Shown here piece after piece: positions 5,976 to 12,334 of a stretch of DNA of 31,997 nt. Made by a program: the position numbers and the translations under genes. The stretch lies in IMG/VR virus record IMGVR_UViG_3300030430_000702, positions 1 through 31,997 of that record; one strand, given 5' to 3'. The DNA comes from a virus. The notes below the pieces were generated by a model. That model did no database searches. It was not told where the DNA came from and saw only the letters and a list, made by a program, of their open reading frames with translations. Within the stretch, counting starts at the first letter, position 1. Each line of letters starts with the position of its first letter.

Positions 5976-5994
5976 TGTCTACAAAATGTCTACA
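5976..5994. repeat. Candidate Int arm-type site, copy 1
   Basis: TGTCTACAAAATGTCTACA: two TGTCTACA units 11 bases apart. The identical 19-bp sequence recurs in the same orientation at 6196-6214 on the other side of the tRNA fragment. An inverted TAGACA lies at 5962-5967. Confidence 0.7.
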
Positions 5995-6063
5995 TGGACT
6001 ATTTATAAAAGTTATGAGAAAGGTGTTTTGGGGGATAAGCCATTGATATTGCTAGGAATATAA

Positions 6064-6108
6064 TGGCGAGAGTGACGAGACTCGAACTCGCGACCTCCGG
6101 CGTGACAG
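6064..6108 (-). other. attP core: 3' part of a tRNA-Asp gene
   Basis: Read on the minus strand, 6108-6064 equals tRNA positions 32-76: anticodon loop CTGTCAC (anticodon GTC, Asp), the 3' anticodon strand GCCGG, variable AGGTC, T-arm GCGAG-TTCGAGT-CTCGT, the 3' acceptor strand CACTCTC, discriminator G (as in tRNA-Asp) and encoded CCA. The 5' half is missing: the bases past 6108 cannot pair with GCCGG. This is the usual form of a phage attP that restores the 3' end of the target tRNA after integration. The surrounding non-coding stretch 5898-6215 holds the int promoter, this core and two copies of the arm repeat; bases 6109-6195 hold no gene that I can see. Confidence 0.9.
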
Positions 6109-6195
6109 TTCGTAAAAAACCTATGCGTGGGGTGTAAAGAGGTAGGTATTCAGGGAAATACGGCTACAGAGTTCCCACCGATTCCCTCGAAAAAG

Positions 6196-6214
6196 TGTCT
6201 ACAAAATGTCTACA
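6196..6214. repeat. Candidate Int arm-type site, copy 2
   Basis: An exact second copy of the 19-bp sequence at 5976-5994, 87 bases beyond the tRNA fragment. It lies two bases after the stop codon of the 34-residue gene in that gene's reading direction. Confidence 0.7.
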
Positions 6215-6215
6215 A

Positions 6216-6320
6216 TTAAGATTTATATTTACCCATGATAGATTTCTTTTTTTTACCATCTTTTTTCATAGGCTTTTTCTTTTTATCCATTTTCTTACCG
6301 TATGATGATTTACCGTACAT
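6216..6320 (-). CDS. 34-residue lysine-rich miniprotein
   Basis: A frame from ATG 6320-6318 to TAA 6218-6216 encodes 34 residues: MYGKSSYGKKMDKKKKPMKK, then a KDG, a KKKK run and SIMGKYKS. About half of the residues are Lys. The start overlaps the upstream stop as TAATG, and GGAAAA lies just before it. It is the last gene of the late operon, ending two bases before an Int arm repeat. The G-K-Y repeats and charge suggest nucleic-acid binding or a short virion-associated peptide; function unknown. Confidence 0.65.
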   Translation of the reverse strand: MYGKSSYGKKMDKKKKPMKKDGKKKKSIMGKYKS

Positions 6321-6511
6321 TATTTTTTTCCTTTCATTTTTTTCATTAATGACATTGCTTTTGATTGAGCTGCTTTTGATAAATCCTTTGCATGAAATAC
6401 TTGTTTGGATGCTGCACTATGTGAAGCGCCAGTATGTATCTGACCATCCATCTTATGTGTCTTACCCATATAAGGTTTACCATCTTTAAAAAAGTGTGTG
6501 CCTTCAGCCAT
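6320..6511 (-). CDS. Basic small protein, 63 residues
   Basis: Start set at ATG 6511, six bases after GGAG (6521-6518), rather than the upstream in-frame ATG at 6523 that precedes this site. The product begins MAEGTHFFKDGKPYMGKTHK, is rich in Lys, His and Ser, and ends in MSLMKKMKGKK. The N-terminal hairpin-like 'FxDGKPYxGxxHK' and the helical 'AKDLSKAAQSKA' part are of a type I associate with marine phage small proteins, but no function is known to me. It starts two bases after the 93-residue gene ends and is coupled to the next gene by TAATG. Confidence 0.7.
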   Translation of the reverse strand: MAEGTHFFKDGKPYMGKTHKMDGQIHTGASHSAASKQVFHAKDLSKAAQSKAMSLMKKMKGKK

Positions 6512-6513
6512 TA

Positions 6514-6795
6514 TCAACTCCATTTAGTTCTGTCTGCCCAGTAAGCAGCAGACATTTTTCCCTTGGCTATATTCTTTGCGTGTCTAGCCTTGAAACTTTT
6601 ACGTTTGTTTTTCATTCTTTCGCTTTCGCCTTTCTTTGGCGCACCAGCTGTATCAGCTCCTTGCTGACCAAATCGTATTGTCTTTATTTTTTCACCTACC
6701 TTGGCAACAACAACATGACTTTTTGTTGGATGATTAGGTGTACGCTTTGGTTTATTAAAACCACTGACCTTCATTCTTTTGAGAATGCTGCTCAT
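6514..6795 (-). CDS. Basic conserved phage protein, 93 residues
   Basis: 93 residues, strongly basic. The central KSHVVVAKVGEKIKTIRFGQQGADTAG is beta-rich, and the C-terminal ESERMKNKRKSFKARHAKNIAKGKMSAAYWADRTKWS is a long cationic segment. The 'KxRxSFKARHxKNIAKGKMSAAYWA' block is one I recall from many unrelated phages, where the protein has no assigned role. The start overlaps the upstream stop as ATGA. It sits in the coupled cassette between endolysin and attP. A nucleic-acid-binding or virion-packaged role would fit the charge but is not shown. Confidence 0.8.
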   Translation of the reverse strand: MSSILKRMKVSGFNKPKRTPNHPTKSHVVVAKVGEKIKTIRFGQQGADTAGAPKKGESERMKNKRKSFKARHAKNIAKGKMSAAYWADRTKWS

Positions 6796-6962
6796 GAAGA
6801 TCTAACGGAACCCATCTTTGATGCTTTGTTTGCAAACTTAGAACCACCTATTTTTGTCATTGTACCGTATACATAACTATCAGCAGCTTTGCCCTTCAAA
6901 CCTTTTGCTTTGGCTTTTGCCATCAAAGATTTTTCTAATTTTTCTTTCATCATGCCTGGCAT
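6792..6962 (-). CDS. Basic small protein, 56 residues
   Basis: ATG 6962-6960 to TGA 6794-6792, coupled on both sides (TAATG upstream, ATGA downstream), with AGGAGG five bases before the start. The 56-residue product begins MPGMMKEKLEKSLMAKAKAK as a cationic amphipathic helix and continues GLKGKAADSYVYGTMTKIGG, ending in a Lys/Ser-rich tail. No family recognised. The excellent ribosome-binding site and double overlap make translation likely. Belongs to the same cassette of basic late proteins. Confidence 0.7.
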   Translation of the reverse strand: MPGMMKEKLEKSLMAKAKAKGLKGKAADSYVYGTMTKIGGSKFANKASKMGSVRSS

Positions 6963-7207
6963 TATATCCTCCTAAATTGTCTAGTTTTTTTCATGATTGA
7001 TTCAGGTTGTTTTGAAAACTGTTTACCAGCTTTCTTTGACTTTCTTTTAGCAGCTGTAGTTGCAGCATACTCAGCTGGTGTGAGAGCCTTTATTGCTTTT
7101 TCAGGTAAATAACGCTCACCAGTAACGCTTGATTTTTTGCCTGACTTAGTGCGCCATTTTTGTTCGCCCCAGCTCTTCAGGCTTCTTTGTGACTTGGCTA
7201 GGCTCAT
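6962..7207 (-). CDS. DUF5872-like basic protein
   Basis: 81 residues: SLKSWGEQKWRTKSGKKSS, VTGERYLPEKAIKALTPAEY, AATTAAKRKSKKAGKQFSKQP and a C-terminal IMKKTRQFRRI. This is the pattern of the short phage and viral proteins I know as DUF5872 ('W..QKWRTKSGK...TGERYLP.KAI..L...EYAATT.AKR'), whose function is unknown. It is strongly basic with conserved Trp and Tyr, compatible with binding nucleic acid. The ATG at 7207 overlaps the upstream stop as ATGA; its own stop overlaps the next start as TAATG. Confidence 0.8.
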   Translation of the reverse strand: MSLAKSQRSLKSWGEQKWRTKSGKKSSVTGERYLPEKAIKALTPAEYAATTAAKRKSKKAGKQFSKQPESIMKKTRQFRRI

Positions 7208-7374
7208 GATCTGTAACCACCACCTCTTGCCTTGTATGTTTTAGCTAGTAGTTGTGCTTTCCTGGCTGACCATTTACCAGCAGCTGTTCCATGAGTAGCT
7301 CGACCTAATATAGATTTATATAATCTTTTTCTCATTTCAGGTTTGGTATAATTACCAGCTTTATTAACCGCCAT
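7204..7374 (-). CDS. Basic conserved phage protein, 56 residues
   Basis: ATG 7374-7372 to TGA 7206-7204, with AAGGA upstream; it overlaps the end of the endolysin gene by 11 bases and the DUF5872-like gene by 4. The product starts MAVNKAGNYTKPEMRKRLY and ends GKWSARKAQLLAKTYKARGG plus GYRS. The blocks 'GNYTKPExRKRL' and 'GxWSARKAQxLAKxYKxxGGGY' are ones I recall as frequent in tailed phages, always as an uncharacterised protein of about this size. It opens the run of six coupled basic genes. Confidence 0.8.
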   Translation of the reverse strand: MAVNKAGNYTKPEMRKRLYKSILGRATHGTAAGKWSARKAQLLAKTYKARGGGYRS

Positions 7375-7813
7375 GTAACAATCCTTTTCTATAGCCTTCT
7401 GATCTATTGTATGTCAGTGTTTCTTTTCTACCATCAGGAACATATGAACAATGTATCCAGCCGCTGTTACCGCCCTGGAAACATTCTAATATTAATTGAT
7501 CAAATGGTAGGTTTTCTTCTATCCATGTAGCTAACTTATAATTACTAACACCAGCTACCTCAAAATCTGCAGCTTCACCTTTTGCGTGTTGGCTGGTTGC
7601 CTTTGATCCAATAGCTTCACATAGTTCAGGTGATCGATATCCACTTGAAACTATAAATGATCCAAACTCATTTCGTATTGGCTGTAATATATTTTCACAC
7701 AATGCTGTAAGATTAAAAATGTGATCAGCTGTTGGTGTATTTGGTATACCTTTTCTTTCAGCTGTCTGACTTTTTGTAAGTTCAGCTAGAGAAAAGTTTT
7801 TTGATAACATCAT
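7364..7813 (-). CDS. Endolysin, peptidase M15 family
   Basis: 149 residues, a complete single-domain M15 peptidase. SSGYRSPELCEAIGS leads to SQHAKGEAADFE, with zinc ligands H76 and D83; DQLILE supplies the likely catalytic Glu (E110) and WIHCSY the third zinc ligand, H121. Such enzymes cleave the peptide cross-bridges of peptidoglycan and, without a signal peptide (none is visible), need a holin. The holin-like gene directly upstream overlaps it as ATGA. It lies near the end of the late operon, as expected for lysis timing. Confidence 0.9.
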   Translation of the reverse strand: MMLSKNFSLAELTKSQTAERKGIPNTPTADHIFNLTALCENILQPIRNEFGSFIVSSGYRSPELCEAIGSKATSQHAKGEAADFEVAGVSNYKLATWIEENLPFDQLILECFQGGNSGWIHCSYVPDGRKETLTYNRSEGYRKGLLHGG

Positions 7814-8190
7814 TTTCTATTCCTGAATTTATCTACACCCTTCAATCCAAGTCCAGCTAGAATTGTGAAATACAAAACATTCTGATACCAATCAGGCAGC
7901 TCGTTTAATCTATCAAATCCTTGTTTGACTATATCTTCCATACCAGGAATAAAAACCAGGATCACTGGTATTAAGACAATGACGGTAATTATTTCGTCTT
8001 TCCAAGAACCCTGGGTACTCTGCGCCATAATAAGTTCCCACTTACTACTATGGGTTGCAGCTGTCTTCATTACTTCAGCTTCAGCTTCTGCCTTTGCTTT
8101 TGCTACGGCGCCTTTTGCTTTTGTCTGCTCTATCTTTGATTCCATAAAGCTAGATGCAAGGGATGCAAGCGGTGTTAAAAATTGTAACAT
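7810..8190 (-). CDS. Holin-like membrane protein
   Basis: 126 residues from ATG 8190, chosen over the in-frame ATG at 8211 because the GGAGAG site (about 8205-8200) lies inside the longer frame and before 8190. An N-terminal amphipathic helix (LTPLASLASSFMESKI), an Ala/Lys/Glu-rich helix and WELIMAQSTQGSWKDEI lead to two hydrophobic segments, ITVIVLIPVILVFIPG (about 69-84) and VLYFTILAGLGLKG (about 105-118), with WYQ between them. The layout resembles the three-helix holins of alphaproteobacterial phages and gene-transfer agents. Position next to the endolysin supports export of that enzyme. Confidence 0.75.
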   Translation of the reverse strand: MLQFLTPLASLASSFMESKIEQTKAKGAVAKAKAEAEAEVMKTAATHSSKWELIMAQSTQGSWKDEIITVIVLIPVILVFIPGMEDIVKQGFDRLNELPDWYQNVLYFTILAGLGLKGVDKFRNRK

Positions 8191-8192
8191 AA

Positions 8193-8504
8193 TTATTTTC
8201 TCTCCATCCAAGCAGTTGTACCCATATATGTACCAACTATACCAGCGCCTGAAATGTAAAATAAATTAGATATGTCTGACATAGCTTCCAGGCGATCTAA
8301 TGGAATAAAGAAACAAGCAACTGTAAATACACCCATACCAATCAAAGTGTATCTTGCCATTCTAAGTTGCGCTAAATTTTTTCTTAGTTTTGTTTCTGTC
8401 TCTCTTATTTCTTTAGCAGCGGATATCTCCTCATCGCTGATTTCACCGTCCTGATTGAGATCCCAACCACTATACTTAGATTTTTTTTGAAATTTTTTCT
8501 GCAT
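8193..8504 (-). CDS. EF-hand membrane protein of the lysis cassette
   Basis: 103 residues from ATG 8504, which overlaps the upstream stop as TGATG; a TTG at 8507 is less likely. Residues 15-26 (DLNQDGEISDEE) form a canonical EF-hand calcium loop with D15, N17, D19, G20, I22 and E26 in the required places. A charged helix follows, then two hydrophobic segments, YTLIGMGVFTVACFFIPL and LFYISGAGIVGTYMGTTAW. So one calcium-binding loop precedes a two-helix membrane hairpin. It sits directly before the holin-like gene (2-base gap), which suggests a holin partner or antiholin. A single EF-hand would have to pair, perhaps by dimerising. Confidence 0.75.
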   Translation of the reverse strand: MQKKFQKKSKYSGWDLNQDGEISDEEISAAKEIRETETKLRKNLAQLRMARYTLIGMGVFTVACFFIPLDRLEAMSDISNLFYISGAGIVGTYMGTTAWMERK

Positions 8505-8704
8505 CAATAAACCTTTATTTTACTTGTATCTACGTTTGGAACTACTTTACATAAACATTCATAAATAACTTCTTTACCGTTTGCAGTATCGTAAGTTTGC
8601 TGACTTAAATATTTTGAATAGTACAAGCAATCATTTACGTTACGAAAATGTAAAGTTGCACTAAGGCTGCCTGATAGATAGCAAGCCAACATAAAACTTG
8701 TCAT
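8504..8704 (-). CDS. Small Cys-containing protein, possibly exported
   Basis: 66 residues, coupled on both sides (ATGA with the upstream gene, TGATG with the EF-hand gene). A short hydrophobic N-terminus (MTSFMLACYLSGSLSA) is followed by a polar part with three cysteines (C26, C50, C52). It looks like a weak signal sequence, but the basic n-region is missing and I would not call a lipobox. Unknown function; placement within the lysis block raises the idea of a spanin-like or envelope protein, without motif support. Confidence 0.6.
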   Translation of the reverse strand: MTSFMLACYLSGSLSATLHFRNVNDCLYYSKYLSQQTYDTANGKEVIYECLCKVVPNVDTSKIKVY

Positions 8705-9171
8705 ATAATACCTTTTTTCTTAGCAATAACTGCCAGGACGGTTACAACACCAGCACATAAAGCAGTTATCATTATTGCTAAAATTGTTTTTAAAATTATG
8801 TCTTGGATTTTTTCTTTTTGTTTTTGTCTATCTATTGCTGCTTGTTTTCTTCTTTTACGAGCGTCAGAGCAGTGCTGTAAATAGTCCGTATAAAGATTTG
8901 CTCTTCCATATAGCTGCATGAACTCAGCAAGCATTTGTTGCTTACGTCTAATTTCTTCTAATGCCATAAACTCTTCTAAGTCATTATCTTCCTTACCAAG
9001 AAAATTAGTCCATATACTATTTTTTCTTTTATGGAGGTCTTGTCTTAACTGATCTTCAGCATTTACAAATTTTTGAATAGCTGCTCCAGCTGCACTTATC
9101 TCCCTACCATTTTCAACAGTTTTTTTAATAACAGCATAAGCAGCATTGGCTGCTGCCAACATCTCAAGCAT
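8701..9171 (-). CDS. Coiled-coil protein with C-terminal membrane helix
   Basis: 156 residues. Residues 1-125 are helical and highly charged (IRRKQQMLAEFMQLYGRANL, DARKRRKQAAIDRQKQKEKI), and residues about 126-150 (LKTILAIMITALCAGVVTVL) are one transmembrane helix followed by KKKG. The topology, a cytoplasmic coiled coil anchored at the C-terminus, is unlike a canonical i-spanin, which is anchored at the N-terminus. Unknown family; similar proteins occur among marine short-tailed phages next to lysis genes. It is separated from the upstream gene by 19 bases and coupled to the downstream one. Confidence 0.7.
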   Translation of the reverse strand: MLEMLAAANAAYAVIKKTVENGREISAAGAAIQKFVNAEDQLRQDLHKRKNSIWTNFLGKEDNDLEEFMALEEIRRKQQMLAEFMQLYGRANLYTDYLQHCSDARKRRKQAAIDRQKQKEKIQDIILKTILAIMITALCAGVVTVLAVIAKKKGII

Positions 9172-9190
9172 GACATGATTTACCTATTAA

Positions 9191-9361
9191 TTAGTTTTTA
9201 AGGATTATTGATATTAGTAATACGATCGTTGTACCAGCAGAGCCTATGAGGACAGCTTCCAGGCGCTTTACACGATTGAGTAATTCTATAAATCTTTCCT
9301 GGCTAAGTGCTGCTAGAGTATCAAGTTCAGCCTTAACAGATTGCACACTAGGTTTAGCCAT
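9191..9361 (-). CDS. XhlA-like membrane miniprotein
   Basis: ATG 9361-9359 to TAA 9193-9191, 56 residues, overlapping the preceding stop as TGATG. A helical N-terminal half (SVKAELDTLAALSQERFIEL, LNRVKRLE) is followed by one hydrophobic helix, AVLIGSAGTTIVLLISIIL, ending KN. That is the layout of the XhlA family of lysis-associated membrane proteins (about 60-80 residues: coiled coil plus C-terminal helix). With the downstream holin and endolysin it makes the upstream edge of the lysis cassette. The family match is by architecture only. Confidence 0.65.
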   Translation of the reverse strand: MAKPSVQSVKAELDTLAALSQERFIELLNRVKRLEAVLIGSAGTTIVLLISIILKN

Positions 9362-9534
9362 CAATCTGCATCCTCTATCTTGTTGCCTTCAGCTACCCAT
9401 TCTTGGATTGCTTGGTAGTGTCTGTTGTTAGGGTCTAGTGGTACAAACAGTTCTTTCCCATCTATAGTAGCAACTATTACTTGATTAGCATTGCCATCTT
9501 CATTTAAACAATATTTAGCTTTTGTAATATTCAT
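9361..9534 (-). CDS. 57-residue phage protein of unknown function
   Basis: ATG 9534-9532 to TGA 9363-9361, with GGAG directly upstream (TAGGAGATACT before the ATG). The product reads MNITKAKYCLNEDGNANQVI as a beta-rich start, then VATIDGKELFVPLDPNNRHY, and QAIQEWVAEGNKIEDAD. The C-terminal 'NNRHYxAIQEWVAEGNxIxxAD' block is one I recall from small proteins next to tail-fibre genes in marine phages. Function unknown; perhaps a fibre chaperone or attachment protein. Both neighbours are coupled or nearly so. Confidence 0.75.
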   Translation of the reverse strand: MNITKAKYCLNEDGNANQVIVATIDGKELFVPLDPNNRHYQAIQEWVAEGNKIEDAD

Positions 9535-9542
9535 AGTATCTC

Positions 9543-10577
9543 CTACATCTCTGCATCCATTTTAAAAGCAGTAAATCTGGGGTCTCGGTTTGAGTCACTT
9601 ATTGCAGATGTATTTGCCCTTAACATATCTGTGCTTATTGTTGGAGTGTCTAGTGTAGCACTACTTCCATCAGCATCATAAGTTACGTCAGCAGTTGGTG
9701 CTGCTCTCATATCTACTGGAAACATAACTTGGAAACATCTTTTATTGTCAGGTCTTAAAACAAAACTTACAATTCTTAATGCTAAACTTGGTTGATAATA
9801 ATAACGTCTACATAAATTTAATTCTTCTCCAAATGACCTATGCTCAAATGGTGTGGCTACAGAACCTACTTCCATTTGTATGCCAGTAATATACCACTCA
9901 TTATCTGTTGAGGACATTATATTTGCTGCTTGCCCAGCATATCTACTAGATGTCGCTGTAGTTGCCCAAGACGTTCCTAAAGAACCTGATGAAAAATTAC
10001 TACCAGCTGCAACACAAAATGCAATTTCAAATCTGTTACTAATATCATTAGTAATTGATGTCGCTGTATTTTTTGGTAATTTTAATATTTTTCTTTCCCA
10101 AGTGTTAGCACTTAATATTGTATATTGTTTTGTAATGGTGCTTGTTCCAGCTGCATTTAATCTAAACTCAACTGTGTAAACTCCAGTTACATTAGAACGA
10201 ACATAAAAAGATACAGTCACTTCTTCAGAAGCACTTGAGCCATAATTAAAGTGCTGCACATCTTGACCCTCTATTTTATAAAGAAATCTAGCTAACTCAT
10301 CTGCATCAAGTGATGATTCAGCAGTGGTGCAATCTAGTTTAAGTGATTTTGAAAATCCATCAGGTGCAGTGGAAGATTGCGATACAGTAAATGCAAAGTT
10401 GTCTGTGTTGTTTGTTAGAAATTGTATTCTGTCACAAGTTTTAAAACCTGTTGATGTGCTTGACGTTCCTCTCTCAGCTACTTGCATTGCACCATTGATG
10501 ATAATATTCCTTCGCCCACCAATCTGACTATTGGTTAGGACTTCACCCATCTTTGCTAATTCTGCTGCTTTGGTCAT
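9543..10577 (-). CDS. Tail-fibre/receptor-binding protein with beta-sandwich domain
   Basis: 344 residues. The N-terminal QIGGRRNIIINGAMQVAERG with a following CDRIQF is a recurrent opening of marine-phage and prophage fibre proteins. The middle (VTVSFYVRSNVTGVYTVEFR to NEWYITGIQMEVGSVATPFE) has the strand pattern of a carbohydrate-binding beta-sandwich, and FGEELNLCRRYYYQ precedes a C-terminal strand-rich tip. Presumably a distal fibre or appendage contacting a surface glycan. It follows another fibre gene by 10 bases in the late operon. No chaperone or enzyme motif visible. Confidence 0.7.
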   Translation of the reverse strand: MTKAAELAKMGEVLTNSQIGGRRNIIINGAMQVAERGTSSTSTGFKTCDRIQFLTNNTDNFAFTVSQSSTAPDGFSKSLKLDCTTAESSLDADELARFLYKIEGQDVQHFNYGSSASEEVTVSFYVRSNVTGVYTVEFRLNAAGTSTITKQYTILSANTWERKILKLPKNTATSITNDISNRFEIAFCVAAGSNFSSGSLGTSWATTATSSRYAGQAANIMSSTDNEWYITGIQMEVGSVATPFEHRSFGEELNLCRRYYYQPSLALRIVSFVLRPDNKRCFQVMFPVDMRAAPTADVTYDADGSSATLDTPTISTDMLRANTSAISDSNRDPRFTAFKMDAEM

Positions 10578-10587
10578 TCGTTACTCC

Positions 10588-11991
10588 TTAACAAGCCATC
10601 AATACACAAGGCACTAAATATGTGCCATCATTATATGTATGTGATACGTTTGTTGATGTTACTTTTGCTATTGTTTTACTTCTTACAATATCATCGCCTT
10701 GAGGTTTTGCAGTACCATCTCCAGCACTCATTAGCAAATCACCTCTAGCTACTTTTGTGCCTTTAGCAATTCTTATAACCATATCGCCAGTCATTGCTAC
10801 GTTCATATCATTTGTATAAATTTCATCATCATTATCCCAGTTAACAAAAACTCCAGCAACATTAACATCACCCTCAACACTTGATACTGCCATACAGTTT
10901 AACTGCTCATTTTCTTCTTTAACACCATCTGTTGTCCATTCTGCCATTTGATCAAGGTTTGTCATAACTGTACCTTTGACTATGGTTTCATCACGAGTGT
11001 TGTCTTTTAATTGTGAATAACGAGATAAATGACCGCCATTATACGAAACAGTTGAACCACTCACAGAAATAGTGCCTTCTGTTACATTATCTTGACGTAA
11101 AGCAACAATATCACCATTATTACCATGTCTGTTTAATAATAGAACAAGACCACTATCTGTAGTTTGATTAAGTCTATTACCAATGTGTGTACCTTCAGTA
11201 GAATCAGAAATTGCGGTTTTACGAAAAACAACACTACCATTTGCTAAAATTCGCATACGTTCTGTGTTGTTTGTTGAAAAAGTCATTCCAGCATTAGAAG
11301 TATTATTTATATTTAAAAAACCACTTGAAGGAACGCCAATAGTTGATGTTCCAGAGCCAGTTCTTTCTAGTTTTATTTCTAAATCAGATGATTTTTCTAT
11401 ATGAATATCACTATCTACAGTTGTAGCACCTATTCCCAATTTGCCACTACTATCTATTCGCATACGTTCAGTACCACCAATACTGAATTGATGTCTAGTA
11501 CCATTGATATTCATATCAAATCCACCACCATCACCAAATTCTACATTACCATGTACATCTAATTTTGCATCAGGACTAGTATCGCCTATACCTACGTTTT
11601 CAGAACTATCTATGGTAATAGCAACAGCATCAGCATTATCGTCAATGCCTTGTGATGTAAAAGCACCACTTACAGTAACACCACCATCAAACGTACCACC
11701 ATTAGTCTTGCTTACTGTATCTGCCACAGAGAATACGTCATACACAACAATAACAACCAAGTCATCAGCACTAGCACCTTGTGCCAATACAACAGATGTG
11801 CCACTGGTACTTGTATAGTCTGCACTACCTAGCAATACTCCATTCTGAAATACATCTATGTAGTTTGTATCAACATAAGAAAGAGTTACACCCTCGCTAC
11901 TTGCACCAGTAAATGTAGTCTGACTAGCAGTAGCTGTATAGGTATGTACTCGTCTTACTCCGTTGCTTGGACTTGTTCCTATGTATGGCAT
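10588..11991 (-). CDS. Tail-fibre protein with repeat shaft and C-terminal head domain
   Basis: 467 residues. Residues 1-110 (MPYIGTSPSNGVRRVHTYTA, FQNGVLLGSADY) are an attachment-type domain. The shaft follows with repeats of the 'ENVGIGDTSPDAKLDVHG' and 'GTERMRIDSSGKLGIG' kind, common in phage fibres. From about residue 330 (GGHLSRYSQLKDN) a compact head domain begins with KEENEQLNCMAVSSVEGDVN and MVIRIAKGTKVARGDLLMSA, ending PCVLMAC. This C-terminal part resembles the autoproteolytic chaperone-type (Peptidase G2-like) ends of some fibres, a match I hold loosely. Probably a receptor-binding protein. Confidence 0.7.
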   Translation of the reverse strand: MPYIGTSPSNGVRRVHTYTATASQTTFTGASSEGVTLSYVDTNYIDVFQNGVLLGSADYTSTSGTSVVLAQGASADDLVVIVVYDVFSVADTVSKTNGGTFDGGVTVSGAFTSQGIDDNADAVAITIDSSENVGIGDTSPDAKLDVHGNVEFGDGGGFDMNINGTRHQFSIGGTERMRIDSSGKLGIGATTVDSDIHIEKSSDLEIKLERTGSGTSTIGVPSSGFLNINNTSNAGMTFSTNNTERMRILANGSVVFRKTAISDSTEGTHIGNRLNQTTDSGLVLLLNRHGNNGDIVALRQDNVTEGTISVSGSTVSYNGGHLSRYSQLKDNTRDETIVKGTVMTNLDQMAEWTTDGVKEENEQLNCMAVSSVEGDVNVAGVFVNWDNDDEIYTNDMNVAMTGDMVIRIAKGTKVARGDLLMSAGDGTAKPQGDDIVRSKTIAKVTSTNVSHTYNDGTYLVPCVLMAC

Positions 11992-12000
11992 AGTTTGTTC

Positions 12001-12297
12001 CTACTCAATTTTGTTTGCATCATCTTTTTGTTTCCGTGTCTTATAATCACTTCTTGCAGTTACAAGTGCAACAAAGTCTGCTTGGTTGCTTGGTATGGGG
12101 TCTGTAAAGCTACTGTCGTTCATCAACCTTGTAGTCCACTCTTGTTGCATACGTTTCCAACAGTTGTTTAACTTGCCATCAATAGCACCTTGTATCCAAT
12201 CATCAATGCCTTTGTTATCAGTATCATTATACAAATCATTAGATAAAATTTTCTGTTGTAAATCTGTTAATGTTACTGTTTTTTTATGATTTGCCAT
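12001..12297 (-). CDS. Small helical protein between fibre genes
   Basis: 98 residues with AAAGGAGATATAAA before the ATG, an excellent ribosome-binding site. The sequence is helical and polar: TVTLTDLQQKILSNDLYN, then GIDDWIQGAIDGKLNNCWKR, MQQEWTTRL and ending in a basic KTRKQKDDANK. It resembles small proteins seen beside tail fibres in marine phages. Function unknown; assembly factor or minor tail part are both plausible from position. Confidence 0.65.
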   Translation of the reverse strand: MANHKKTVTLTDLQQKILSNDLYNDTDNKGIDDWIQGAIDGKLNNCWKRMQQEWTTRLMNDSSFTDPIPSNQADFVALVTARSDYKTRKQKDDANKIE

Positions 12298-12334
12298 TTT
12301 ATATCTCCTTTAAGATGAGTTGTTTCACTCTTGG

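Noticed and set aside
6064-6120. A complete functional tRNA gene
   Set aside because: Only positions 32-76 are present; bases past 6108 do not pair with GCCGG and no D-arm or 5' acceptor strand follows.
6235-6876. Plus-strand Phe/Leu-rich frames opposite the basic cassette
   Set aside because: Reverse complements of Lys codons read as Phe/Leu; all coupling and ribosome-binding sites support the minus strand.
8504-8704. Rz1-like lipoprotein (lipobox LAC at residues 6-8)
   Set aside because: The Cys is too close to the start and no basic n-region or proline-rich tail is present.
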